DNA of 64,000 nucleotides, taken from contig JBAVAR010000054.1 of NCBI GenBank assembly GCA_049585815.1, forward strand, positions 70,576 through 134,575, read 5' to 3'. Within the stretch, counting starts at the first letter, position 1; every line of letters starts with the position of its first letter. Made by a program: the position numbers and the translations under genes. Under the pieces are notes generated by a model. The model worked only from the letters and a program-made list of their open reading frames with translations. It searched no databases and had not been told where the DNA came from. Positions 1 to 8,198 of the stretch are shown here, in pieces. This DNA comes from DATLSM01 sp049585815. GTDB lineage: Bacteria; Actinomycetota; Thermoleophilia; Solirubrobacterales; 70-9.

Positions 1-1
1 C

Positions 2-319
2 GCATTCGGCATGGACAACCAAGAACGGGACTTCTACGTGCGCCAGCTCTGGGATGGCAAGCGCTCGGTTGACGTCGAGACCCTGCCACCAGAGGGTCTG
101 GCGATCTATGGGCGGGTGTGTGGTTGGACCCTCGCCCGAGCCCATGCCCGCTCCGGCGATCGAATCGCGATCGCCTCCTACCTGGGTAAGGGCGAAAGCT
201 TCGATCAGGCGATCGCCAAGTTCTCGGAACGGTATGCGGATCAGAACGAACTCGACTACGCGGCGCTCGAGGATGCCGCTAAGTCAGGCCGTATCGAAGT
301 TGAGACCGACCTCGACTGA
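2..319 (+). CDS. DUF2252 family protein, C-terminal part (cut by window edge)
   Basis: The frame is open from the first bases of the window, so the gene begins to the left. The visible 105 residues resemble the end of DUF2252 proteins: the string YVRQLWDGKRSVDVE, then YGRVCGWTLARAHARSGD and a YADQNELDY tail. DUF2252 is a widespread actinobacterial family distantly related to kinase-like folds, and its substrate is not established. The ATG at 11 is internal to the conserved domain and is not a start. Only the tail is visible, so no function beyond family membership can be given. Confidence 0.8.
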   Translation, partial: AFGMDNQERDFYVRQLWDGKRSVDVETLPPEGLAIYGRVCGWTLARAHARSGDRIAIASYLGKGESFDQAIAKFSERYADQNELDYAALEDAAKSGRIEVETDLD

Positions 320-448
320 CGAGGAGATTCGGGACGCATTCTCCACTACCACCCAGAGTCTCGGTTTTGGCCGATTAGCTCCCGTCCGACCTTGCCCATG
401 GGTTGGTGGAGCCGGTGGGTTGGACAGGCGGGGCCGCGCTCGATTCGG

Positions 449-1513
449 TTACCCAGCCCGGTCGGACTTGTATCGGTGATGGCGACGCCTATGGTGTTTG
501 GAATGCGATGGAGCCGCCGAGAGATGCGATTCGGCCGCGGGGAGTTGGCCATTTGCGCCGCCACTTGGCTCAGCATCATCTGCCGTTCCACTTTGCTTTC
601 CGTGTTCTGGCGCTGTTGCGGCCGAGGACGTAACAAATGTTTGATCGCTGCCGTCGACGTTATGGCCATTGTTATTGGCGATCACCCTGTAGTGATAGGT
701 TGTGTTTGGTTCAAGAGTGGTGCCAATACTCGCAAGGTCGAGGCTGACGAACTTGGTGCCGGAGCCAGACGCAATGCTTTCGGGAGCGGGCTCGATCAGC
801 CCAGGCGGGAGTGTTTCGCCGCCCCCGAGCGGGTCGCAGATTGGGTAGCCCGGCAGGGGAAGAGGGCACTCGCGTAGCGGGAAATCATAGTTGCCGGTTT
901 TGTCGATTTGGAACTCGTAGGCGGTGAGGGCGCCGTGCGGATCGATCTGCGCCCTAAGAGTTGCGTCATGTTCTGTCACGCCGGTGACCGACTCGGCCTC
1001 GATCGAGGGATCGGAATGTGATGGCGTGGTTGTCGTGAAGTTCTCGGTCTGACCGTAGACCGTATTCGCCCCATTGGAGGCAATCACCCGGTAGTAGTAA
1101 GTCGTCCCGGGCTGTAGCGTCGAATTGATAGCGGCCAAGTCCAGGCTAGCCAACTGATCGCTTGAGCCTGCTGGAATGCTCCCCTGTGAGGGCTCGCGCA
1201 GACCATCCGGAAGCGGTTCGCCCACAATGATCGCCATGCACTGCGCAAACCCGGGCACAGCAAGCGGGCAGACCATCTGGGTGTAGTTGAAACTGGCTTC
1301 GGTGTAGATCTGAAACTCGTATGCGGTGTAGGTTCCGTTCGGATTGATTTCAGCTTCCAGCGTCGCGTCTTCGCCGGTGATATTCCCGGCCGACTCGCTG
1401 TCAATCAAGGGCGAGGCCGCCGACGCCGATGCAGTCCAGACGAGTGATCCAACGACAAACAGGGCCAATGCGAGCATTGCTTGGAGGAATTGCCCGAGGC
1501 CTGAGATCTTCAC
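449..1513 (-). CDS. Secreted protein with two fibronectin III-like repeats
   Basis: About 354 residues. I prefer the GTG at 1513 because GGGAGGA lies five bases upstream of it. A GTG at 1534 would add seven residues. A signal peptide is visible: a hydrophobic stretch near residues 13-30 ending in an Ala-Ser-Ala cleavage context. Two tandem units of about 125 residues follow. Each has a DATL strand, an AYEFQI strand, paired cysteines, and a TTY(Y/H)YRVIA strand of the kind common in actinobacterial Fn3-like surface proteins. The C-terminus is basic and His/Arg-rich (HHRRRHHR), which could bind wall polymers. Role unknown; probably cell-surface or extracellular. Confidence 0.75.
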   Translation of the reverse strand: MKISGLGQFLQAMLALALFVVGSLVWTASASAASPLIDSESAGNITGEDATLEAEINPNGTYTAYEFQIYTEASFNYTQMVCPLAVPGFAQCMAIIVGEPLPDGLREPSQGSIPAGSSDQLASLDLAAINSTLQPGTTYYYRVIASNGANTVYGQTENFTTTTPSHSDPSIEAESVTGVTEHDATLRAQIDPHGALTAYEFQIDKTGNYDFPLRECPLPLPGYPICDPLGGGETLPPGLIEPAPESIASGSGTKFVSLDLASIGTTLEPNTTYHYRVIANNNGHNVDGSDQTFVTSSAATAPEHGKQSGTADDAEPSGGANGQLPAAESHLSAAPSHSKHHRRRHHRYKSDRAG

Positions 1514-2012
1514 TTGGTCCTCCCGCGCACGCACGTCAATTGCTCAACGCAGGATTCTAGCGGGGGACCGCCTATTGCTCAAGCTCCATTGCAGATAATG
1601 AGGGTATCTTAGGCGGGTCGGATCAATGCCACCCGCACACCGCGCGGGCGGCTGTCGGAGATGTGACCTCACGCAGAGATCTCTCGGTGACCTCGTGGAA
1701 CTCGCGACCTCACGAGCAGAACATTGCCAGAGAACCGCTGCCACTCTGTCCGTGGCCCTCGCCGGTACACAATATGCTTGCACCACCTTCACAACCTCCC
1801 CCCGAGCCAGTTGCGCTTCGTGCGGCCCGGCCGCATGACGAAAAGCCTCCAAGCTCTCTCCCCGCTTCGGCCAGGCCGGCTCCCAGGGCTACCGAGCGCC
1901 CTAAGCGCATCTCGGCTAGCCTCGCCGCGGCTGAACTCCCGATCCTCAGCCGCCGGAAGGTGGCTGCATCATGTGACCGCCGTAGGATGGAGCGATAGCG
2001 GCGAGACCCTCT
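1514..2012. other. Intergenic stretch, no gene seen
   Basis: About 500 bases between the secreted repeat protein and the membrane protein. Several short frames are open on both strands, but none has a plausible ribosome site or a recognisable product. No RNA gene or strong hairpin was recognised. Confidence 0.5.
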
Positions 2013-2061
2013 AGGGGAACGATATGTCTGTGTAGCGGGCATCATCTTCGTCATCGCCCTG

Positions 2062-2688
2062 GTGGCGGAGTCTGCGGTCGGGGTCACAATCGGGCTGAGT
2101 CAGGACGACTCGGCGGCGAAGATCGCGAGCGGGCTCCACAGGCACCGCGAGCGGCTGTTGGTGATCGCATGCATCTCCATCATCTACGCCACCGCGTTTC
2201 TGATCTATCTTTGCAGCCTCTACAACCTGCTTCGGGAGGACAGTGACCGGCCGCGGATTCTCGGCTCCCTGGTTCTGGTTGGCGGAGTGCTCTTTATCGC
2301 CCTTCATGGCGTCAGCGACATCGCCATCACCGGCGTGCTCGGCGCGAAGCTCGCCTCGTTTGGGGCGCAACGCGATCCGGGTATCTCATACACCCTGTAC
2401 CTGATGACATATGCGTTGGACAGCGTTGGCGATATCTTCGGCAGTCTCTTTGCCCTCGCAGCAGGGTTGCTCGTGATCAGAAACGCAGTCGTGCCACGCT
2501 GGCTCCGGAAAGCTTTGATTCTCGGCGTGATCCTGCTCTTACTGCAAGGATTCGGCCTCGGCGGCGTGATCGCCAGGTTCGGGTTGGCTTTCGACCTCCT
2601 CGGATTCGTGCTCTTGCTGACCTTCGTCCTCCTGAGCAGTGCAGCCTTGTTGAGACGTGAACACCCGACCTCCGGCACCGCGCGGTGA
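2062..2688 (+). CDS. Multi-pass membrane protein, N-terminus possibly frameshifted
   Basis: As written, GTG at 2062 gives 208 residues with about five hydrophobic helices (the clear ones near residues 34-54, 67-88, 120-140 and 150-195). The overall look is that of DUF4386-like integral membrane proteins, but I do not assign the family firmly. The reading frame continues hydrophobic upstream of 2062 (GIIFVIALVAE) without a start codon until a stop at 1996. A good ribosome site (AGGGGAA, 2013-2019) precedes an ATG at 2024 that reaches a stop after three codons. A one-base change between 2027 and 2033 would join that ATG to this frame. The gene may therefore be frameshifted or contain a sequencing error. 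Function unknown. Confidence 0.6.
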   Translation: MAESAVGVTIGLSQDDSAAKIASGLHRHRERLLVIACISIIYATAFLIYLCSLYNLLREDSDRPRILGSLVLVGGVLFIALHGVSDIAITGVLGAKLASFGAQRDPGISYTLYLMTYALDSVGDIFGSLFALAAGLLVIRNAVVPRWLRKALILGVILLLLQGFGLGGVIARFGLAFDLLGFVLLLTFVLLSSAALLRREHPTSGTAR

Positions 2689-2781
2689 GGCCAGCGCTCC
2701 AAAGAATGGTCAAATTTCGATCCAACCTTGTGAGATTCAACGGTTTTGGATACGGTGAATAGGAATTAGGTTTCACCATAA

Positions 2782-3156
2782 ATGGGCATCCTTGGTCTCG
2801 ATCACGTTCAACTTGCGGCGCCGCGGGGATGCGAGGATGACGCGAGGCAATTCTTCACTGGGGTGCTGGGCCTCGAGGAGATTGAGAAGCCCTCAGCACT
2901 GAGGGCCAGCGGCGGCGTCTGGTTCAGAGCCGGTGAGCAGCGGATCCACATCGGGGTTGAGCAGGAATTCGTCCCGGCCACCAAGGCGCATCCTGCGTTG
3001 CTCGTCCAATCGTCCCATCTCGACGAGCTGGCCCGGCGTTTGGACCAAGCGGGTGCGCCCGTTAATTGGGATTACAGACTCGCTCCTTTGCGACGGTTTT
3101 ACACCGCCGATCCCTGGGGGAACCGCATCGAGTTGCTCGCAGCACCCGTGTCGTAG
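2782..3156 (+). CDS. VOC/glyoxalase-fold protein
   Basis: 124 residues, one complete two-module vicinal oxygen chelate fold. LDHVQLAAP opens strand 1 with the metal-type His, FFTGVLGLEE marks the first helix, and FYTADPWGNRIELL is the characteristic C-terminal motif with the Glu metal ligand. Family members include glyoxalases, ring-cleaving dioxygenases and resistance proteins. The substrate cannot be told from sequence. The gene stands alone, with no operon partner. Confidence 0.85.
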   Translation: MGILGLDHVQLAAPRGCEDDARQFFTGVLGLEEIEKPSALRASGGVWFRAGEQRIHIGVEQEFVPATKAHPALLVQSSHLDELARRLDQAGAPVNWDYRLAPLRRFYTADPWGNRIELLAAPVS

Positions 3157-3595
3157 ATCCACGGTGCCTGATCGGCGCCGTTGAAGACCTGGCACTGCTC
3201 GGCGTGCGCCGCTAGCTCTGCGTCGATCAGGCCCTCCGATCCAATCTGCCTGATCCTCCTCGCCTACCTATGCGCCGTCTCCGGGGGACGACCGGTTGGG
3301 CACCCATTCCATTAGCAACGCACACCAACGCGACCAATACGGACGGGAACGAACTTCTGACCATCGCCTGAACAGAGCTGGAGTTCGACCACTACATTGC
3401 GGACGTGCGGGCTGGGACCCCCACCACCGCAGTTACTGTGAGCGAAGGCGCTGCCGTTACTGCGAGTTGTCGATCAACGGTTCGTGAAAGCCCACACGCT
3501 GGCGGACCCCTCCCTACCGATATAGGACGCCGGTGCTCATATCGCAGTCTTGTCATCTCACACGCTCTTTTGTGGACTATGCAATGCGATTCCAG
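3157..3595. other. Intergenic stretch, no gene seen
   Basis: About 440 bases. A 63-codon frame at 3296-3487 has a Cys/Arg-rich product with no family resemblance and no ribosome site, and I do not call it. Nothing else was recognised. Confidence 0.5.
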
Positions 3596-4111
3596 TCAGC
3601 TCGCTGATCCCTGAGCATTGGCGTACCGAAGCGACCCGGGAGTGTCGAGCAGCTCGCCCGACTCCAGCAGCGTCTTCAGGCCCGAGAGGATCATCGGCCA
3701 ACCGCCGTAGATCTCGGCGCTAACGCCCTCGGGCAGCTGGTCGTGGACGACGGTGAGTCGGCATGAGCTGCCGACCGGCTCGATCTCCCAGGTGACCCGG
3801 GTGGCGCCGATCTCCTTGACCTCTTCACTCCAGAGCGCGGTGAAGCTCTGCACGAGCAGGCGCGGCGGGTCAACGACGAGGTTCTCTCCCGCAGCGATCT
3901 CGATCACACCGGGCACGCCGGCCCGATAGCTCGAACCCTCGCTCCAGTCCGAGTTCGTGGCGACGCCAAAGCTGTACTTCGCGCGCTGCTCGGGATCGAT
4001 GATCGCCTCCCACAGCTGCTCGGGAGTTGTCTTGATGAAGATCTCAAAGACGGCGGTTTCGCCAACCGGGGCGCTGCCGTTCGAGAAGGAAACAGGTCTT
4101 GGGTTCTGCAT
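3596..4111 (-). CDS. SRPBCC/AHSA1-domain protein paired with ArsR regulator
   Basis: 171 residues from the ATG at 4111, chosen because GGAGG at the end of the upstream ArsR gene lies six bases before it. A longer frame reaches 4144 but would overlap that gene. The AHSA1-type START-like fold is recognisable: ETAVFEIFIKTTPEQLWEAI at the N-terminus, the Trp/Gly-rich VTWEIEPVG strand, and a long C-terminal helix GGWPMILSGLKTLLE. Such proteins bind hydrophobic ligands and are typically co-transcribed with an ArsR regulator, as here with a one-base gap. Ligand unknown. Confidence 0.85.
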   Translation of the reverse strand: MQNPRPVSFSNGSAPVGETAVFEIFIKTTPEQLWEAIIDPEQRAKYSFGVATNSDWSEGSSYRAGVPGVIEIAAGENLVVDPPRLLVQSFTALWSEEVKEIGATRVTWEIEPVGSSCRLTVVHDQLPEGVSAEIYGGWPMILSGLKTLLESGELLDTPGSLRYANAQGSAS

Positions 4112-4112
4112 T

Positions 4113-4418
4113 TCATTCCTCCAGTCGTGTCTTGAGTTCGGCAATCCCGGCCGCCCACGGCTCTTGGTACTTGCTCACCCATCGGTCGTAGATGAGCCGG
4201 ATCGGGACCGGGTTTAGGAAATGGAGCTTCTCGCGGCCGCGCCTTCGCGTGAGCACGAGGCCCGCCTCCTCCAGCACCCGCAAGTGCTTCATCACGCCGA
4301 AGCGGGTCATCGGGAGTCCCTGCTCAAGCGCGGTCAACGTCTGCCCGTTATCTGTGAAGAGTGCATCGAGCAGCCGTCGCCGCGTCGGATCCGCAAGTGC
4401 CTTAAAGACCGCATCCAT
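4113..4418 (-). CDS. ArsR-family transcriptional repressor
   Basis: 101 residues from the ATG at 4418; a TTG at 4430 would add four. MDAVFKALADPTRRRLLDAL is the standard ArsR opening. The winged helix follows: LTALEQGLPMTRFGVMKHLRVLEEAGLV, then the RRRGREKLHFLN wing. No Cys metal site is present, so this belongs to the non-metal ArsR group linked to AHSA1 proteins. It should repress its own operon with the SRPBCC gene. A perfect inverted repeat sits inside its promoter immediately upstream. Confidence 0.88.
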   Translation of the reverse strand: MDAVFKALADPTRRRLLDALFTDNGQTLTALEQGLPMTRFGVMKHLRVLEEAGLVLTRRRGREKLHFLNPVPIRLIYDRWVSKYQEPWAAGIAELKTRLEE

Positions 4419-4429
4419 AGCCGAGCCCA

Positions 4430-4459
4430 AGTATAGGTGACCAAAAGGTCACATGTCAA
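4430..4459 (-). promoter_or_regulatory. Sigma-70-type promoter with inverted-repeat operator in the spacer
   Basis: Read on the minus strand: TTGACA (4459-4454), an 18-base spacer, then TATACT (4435-4430). The spacer holds the perfect repeat GTGACC-AAAA-GGTCAC (4437-4452). The predicted transcript would start only a few bases before the ATG at 4418, so the message is nearly leaderless. ArsR binding here would block polymerase directly. Confidence 0.8.
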
Positions 4460-4547
4460 GGAGCACCTCAATCCACCGAGACGGAGCTACACCGGGACCA
4501 TGGCCGGGCCCTCGGGGTTCAGCGCCCGTTCACAGCGAGCGGGGTGT

Positions 4548-5207
4548 TCATTCAGGACCCCCCTTTCGTGCAGAGAAGGCCGCAAATCCGAGCTGCGGTC
4601 CGATCGTCAGCTCGCTGAAGCCGGCCGCGGCGAGCCAGCGCCTGACGTCCTCTCGCCTTGGAGGCAGCGGATGCCCAGTGCGACTGCCGATCTCGAAAAG
4701 CTTTCGCGCTCGTCGACTCCCATCGGAAAAGAAGCTCGTTCCCACCACCTGACCGCCAGGTTTGAGGCAGCGGCCGATCTCCCTCACCGCCCCCTCGGCA
4801 TCGTCGACCATGTGAAGGCCGCTGTAGGAGAGAAATAGATCGGCTTCGGCGTCAGCAAGGGGCAGTGCCGTCATATCGGCAGCGAGGAACTCGACCTGCT
4901 GCAGAGAACGCATCCGGGCACGGCGTTCAGCTCGCTTCAGCATCTTCGGACAAAGGTCAACTGCTACGTAGCGGATGTCCTGGTCAGGGCTCAGCGCACG
5001 AAAAGCAACGCCTCCCCCGCAGGGCGCATCGAGAATGGTGGATCCCGGGTCTAGGGTGCCGATCGACCCCAAGCTCGAATACAGGACAGATGCATCGACT
5101 CCCCATATTGCGCGGCCGATGATGCGCATCAGCCATGGACGTTCGATGTAGAAGTCATAGGCCGTCCCAAACGGCCCAGCACAGACGTTCGCCACTCGAT
5201 CCGCCAT
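4548..5207 (-). CDS. Class I SAM-dependent methyltransferase
   Basis: 219 residues from the ATG at 5207; a TTG at 5252 could extend it by 15. Motif I is ILDAPCGGGVAF, the acidic residue after strand 2 is in YVAVDLCPKML, motif II follows FLAADMTALPLADAEADL, and motif III is CLKPGGQVVGTSFF. This is the ubiquinone/menaquinone (UbiE)-like methyltransferase-11 pattern, with an N-terminal helical extension. The acceptor is unknown and no pathway neighbours are present. Confidence 0.85.
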   Translation of the reverse strand: MADRVANVCAGPFGTAYDFYIERPWLMRIIGRAIWGVDASVLYSSLGSIGTLDPGSTILDAPCGGGVAFRALSPDQDIRYVAVDLCPKMLKRAERRARMRSLQQVEFLAADMTALPLADAEADLFLSYSGLHMVDDAEGAVREIGRCLKPGGQVVGTSFFSDGSRRARKLFEIGSRTGHPLPPRREDVRRWLAAAGFSELTIGPQLGFAAFSARKGGPE

Positions 5208-5396
5208 GTTCAAGGATGATGAGCGATGTCCGGACAGCGTGTCGCGCGGCAAATGGTTCCGGCCGGGTCATCGCCGACCGGCGCTGCACCACCGCGACGC
5301 CATTCGTAAGGCGCTCGCGACCCAGCCCGGATTGCGCATGGGTAATGTGCTTCAGATCGGAGCGGCCGATCATCACCTCCGTCCCGATAAGACCCG

Positions 5397-5888
5397 ATGT
5401 CGTGGCTCGGACAAATCACCACCTCAAGCTCCCAATTTGCCAATAAGCGCGGCATCTATCTCGGGCGGCGCTCGACCAAGCCGCACGTGGCTCTTTACCG
5501 GTACTCCGGTGGCAGGATCGGTGGGCATATCCCCGGCTGGCCGGAGGCGCGAATAGGCCTGCTGGAGCACACAGGCGCCAAGAGCGGCGTGAGGCGGACA
5601 TCTCCGGTGATGTTTCTCAGAGAAGGCGACGCCATCGTCGTGATGGCCTCGAAAGCTGGACAGCCGACCAACCCCTCCTGGTTCCACAATCTCAAGGCCA
5701 ACCCTGAAGTGAGGATTCAGATCGGCTCAGCGGTGAGCAAGGTGCGGGCCCGCGTTGCGAGTGAGGAGGAGCGCGGGCGCCTCTGGTCGAAGTTCGTGGC
5801 GATCTATCCTGGATCTGAGTTCTACCGGCGCAATGCTGGGGGGCGGAAGATTCCGATCGTGATCCTCGACCCCCGACAGGGGGCTTGA
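5397..5888 (+). CDS. Ddn-like F420-dependent (deazaflavin) nitroreductase-family protein
   Basis: 163 residues with the split-barrel motifs of the deazaflavin-dependent nitroreductase family. LLEHTGAKSGVRRTSPVMFLREGDAIVVMASKAG is the central block and PSWFHNLKANPEVRIQIG is the signature block. Family members use reduced F420 or related flavins to reduce quinones or nitro compounds at the membrane. This fits an F420-making actinobacterium. The physiological substrate is unknown. Confidence 0.85.
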   Translation: MSWLGQITTSSSQFANKRGIYLGRRSTKPHVALYRYSGGRIGGHIPGWPEARIGLLEHTGAKSGVRRTSPVMFLREGDAIVVMASKAGQPTNPSWFHNLKANPEVRIQIGSAVSKVRARVASEEERGRLWSKFVAIYPGSEFYRRNAGGRKIPIVILDPRQGA

Positions 5889-6144
5889 TTCATCTCGGGC
5901 CTTCCCAAGGTCAATGCAAGGGCATCGAAGCCACCCTTGCTGTCGACAAACGCTTCACCTCTGCGGAGATTAAGAGGCTCCCCTCGTCCTCATTTCTGCT
6001 GCTTCTCAGATCGCTCCCAGACGTCACGCCACTCGGACTTGAAAGGCAAATAAGGTTGATTTCAGGAGGCGGGAGGGGTTTCGAAAGAACGGTTGGCCGG
6101 TGAGGTCCCTGTGCTACGGCATCCGCCCGCCTGCCGGCCCAGGC

Positions 6145-6507
6145 TCAGCCCTTGCCGGAGATCAGATCCCACGCACGGCGCAGCTTTTCGTGGCTTTCCT
6201 TGACCATGTCAGCGGAGCCGATCTCGATCTCACCTGGGTTGGCGCTCGGTTCGGGAAGCCGCTCGGCTTCTGCCGCGTCGATCTTGAGCAGGACGCCACG
6301 CTCGTAGACCTCTGCGACCTGCGGGGCGTCGACGAACCGCCGGCCCCCCGGCAGAACGCTTGTGTCGAGGACGATGCCGTCGAAGACGTCGAGATCCGGG
6401 ACGGCGAGAACGTGCTCCACCTTGCCGATATCCTTGCCGTCGCTCGAGTGGACGGGAACCCCCTTCTCGAGACTGAGATAGGAGCTCGGCTGACCCAGGT
6501 CCTTCAT
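6145..6507 (-). CDS. PRC-barrel domain protein
   Basis: 120 residues from the ATG at 6507; an ATG at 6531 gives 128. The longer open frame upstream runs into the divergent ligase gene and is not used. YLSLEKGVPVHSSDGKDIGKVEHVLA is a typical PRC-barrel opening, followed by LDVFDGIVLDT and a second set of strands (AEVYERGVLLKI). PRC barrels bind partner proteins or RNA in many contexts. The gene is divergent from the acyl-CoA ligase, with about 65 bases between the starts. Confidence 0.75.
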   Translation of the reverse strand: MKDLGQPSSYLSLEKGVPVHSSDGKDIGKVEHVLAVPDLDVFDGIVLDTSVLPGGRRFVDAPQVAEVYERGVLLKIDAAEAERLPEPSANPGEIEIGSADMVKESHEKLRRAWDLISGKG

Positions 6508-6573
6508 TGCATCCGAGCCTAGCGGACCCATTGCACGGCGGGCTGCCGCGAACGTAGACTCGGTGTCGAAGAG

Positions 6574-8079
6574 ATGGCACTCAACCTGGCATCGATCCTG
6601 ACGACGAGCGCTGAGCGGACGCCCAGCAGCCCAGCGATCCGCCTCGGCGAAGCTGAGCTGACCTATGCTGACCTCGATGAGCGCAGCGCCCGCCTGGCGA
6701 CGTTGCTGCGTGAGAAGGGTCTGCAGCGGGGCGATCGGGTCGGAGTGATGCTGCCCAACGTTCCGGAGTTCCCGATTGCCTACTACGGGGTGCTGCGAGC
6801 GGGCGGCGTCGTCGTCCCGATGAACGTCTTGCTGAAGCGACGCGAGGTCGCCTTCTACCTGGTGGACTCCGGTGCGAAGGTGCTGCTCGCCTGGCATGGC
6901 TTCGCCGAGGAGGCGCGGGCGGGGGCCGGGGAGGCCGGCGCAGAGCTGGTCGAAGTCGAGCCTGACGGCTTCGCGGCGATGCTGGCGGAGCTGCAGCCAA
7001 CCCCCGGACTCACCGAGACCGAGGGGTCAGACACCGCGGTGATCCTCTACACCTCCGGCACGACCGGCAAACCCAAGGGCGCCGAGCTGACCCACTTCAA
7101 TCTGTTTCGCAACGCTGAGGTCTCCTCCCGTACAACCTGCGCGATCACGGCCGGCGACGTCGTCCTCGGTGCCCTTCCCCTCTTTCACTCATTTGGCCAG
7201 ACGGTGAGCATGAACGCCTCTCTGATGGTCGGCGCCTGCCTAACGCTGGTCCCGAAATTCGACCCCGGCGAGGCGTTGGCGACGATGCAACGCGACGGCG
7301 TCACGCACTTCTACGGCGTGCCGACTATGTATGGGGCGTTGCTGCACCACCCCGACCGCGAGAGCTTTGACACCTCGCGTCTGCGCAGTTGCATCACCGG
7401 CGGTGCCTCGATGCCGGTCGAGGTGCTGCGGGGGTTCGAGGCGGCCTTCGGTTGCGTCGTCCTGGAGGGCTACGGGCTTTCGGAGACCTCGCCCGTCTCC
7501 TGCTCCAATCACCCCGACAGGGAGCGAAAGCCAGGCTCGATCGGCACCCCGATTGAGGGAGTCGAAATGCAGGTCGTCGATGAGGACGACAATCCGGTTC
7601 CCCAGGGCGAGGTCGGCGAGATCGTGATCCGCGGCCACAACATAATGAAGGGCTACTGGCAGCGGCCCGATGCGAGCGCGGAGGCGATGCGCGGAGGCTG
7701 GTTTCACTCCGGCGACATGGCCCGCGTCGATGAGGACGGCTACTTCTACATCGTCGATCGCAAGAAGGATCTGATCATCCGCGGCGGCTACAACGTCTAC
7801 CCGCGAGAGGTCGAGGAGGTGCTCTATGAGCACCCAAAGATTCGTGAAGCGGCGGTGGTCGGCGTCCCCCACGATGATTGGGGCGAGGAGATCGGCGCCG
7901 CCGTCGTCCTCCACGAGGGCGAGGAGATGGCGGCTGAGGAGGTCAGCGCCTACGTCAGGGACCGGATCGCCGCCTACAAGTACCCTCGCGTTGTCTGGTT
8001 CCTCGACGAGTTGCCCAAAGGCCCGACCGGCAAGATCCTCAAGCGGGAGATCGACGCTCCGGCCGAGGACCGCGCCTGA
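6574..8079 (+). CDS. Acyl-CoA ligase (AMP-binding, FadD-like)
   Basis: 501 residues, complete ANL-superfamily enzyme that activates a carboxylic acid to acyl-AMP and then acyl-CoA. The P-loop YTSGTTGKPKG is at 159-169. Later motifs are GYGLSETSP (A5), FHSGDMA (A7), DRKKDLIIRGGYNVYP (A8 hinge) and LPKGPTGKILKR carrying the catalytic Lys. The length suits short/medium/long-chain fatty acyl or aryl acid ligases. The next gene carries an SCP2 lipid-binding domain, suggesting lipid substrates, but the exact chain length cannot be read from sequence. Confidence 0.9.
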   Translation: MALNLASILTTSAERTPSSPAIRLGEAELTYADLDERSARLATLLREKGLQRGDRVGVMLPNVPEFPIAYYGVLRAGGVVVPMNVLLKRREVAFYLVDSGAKVLLAWHGFAEEARAGAGEAGAELVEVEPDGFAAMLAELQPTPGLTETEGSDTAVILYTSGTTGKPKGAELTHFNLFRNAEVSSRTTCAITAGDVVLGALPLFHSFGQTVSMNASLMVGACLTLVPKFDPGEALATMQRDGVTHFYGVPTMYGALLHHPDRESFDTSRLRSCITGGASMPVEVLRGFEAAFGCVVLEGYGLSETSPVSCSNHPDRERKPGSIGTPIEGVEMQVVDEDDNPVPQGEVGEIVIRGHNIMKGYWQRPDASAEAMRGGWFHSGDMARVDEDGYFYIVDRKKDLIIRGGYNVYPREVEEVLYEHPKIREAAVVGVPHDDWGEEIGAAVVLHEGEEMAAEEVSAYVRDRIAAYKYPRVVWFLDELPKGPTGKILKREIDAPAEDRA

Positions 8080-8198
8080 GCCGAGTTGGGGCCCCAACAC
8101 CGTGTGGACTATGTGACAAGGTCGCACAGACCGTCCTGGCTGCCCAGCCAGTCGAGCGGTAATCTCCAGGTAGCTGCCGGCACCACCAAAGGAGAAAG

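Noticed and set aside
3296..3487. 63-codon frame with a Cys/Arg-rich product.
   Set aside because: No ribosome site, family or neighbour supports it.
8085..8098. Palindrome GTTGGGGCCCCAAC after the acyl-CoA ligase.
   Set aside because: It has no loop or T run, so it is not a convincing terminator. It could be a site for an unknown regulator.
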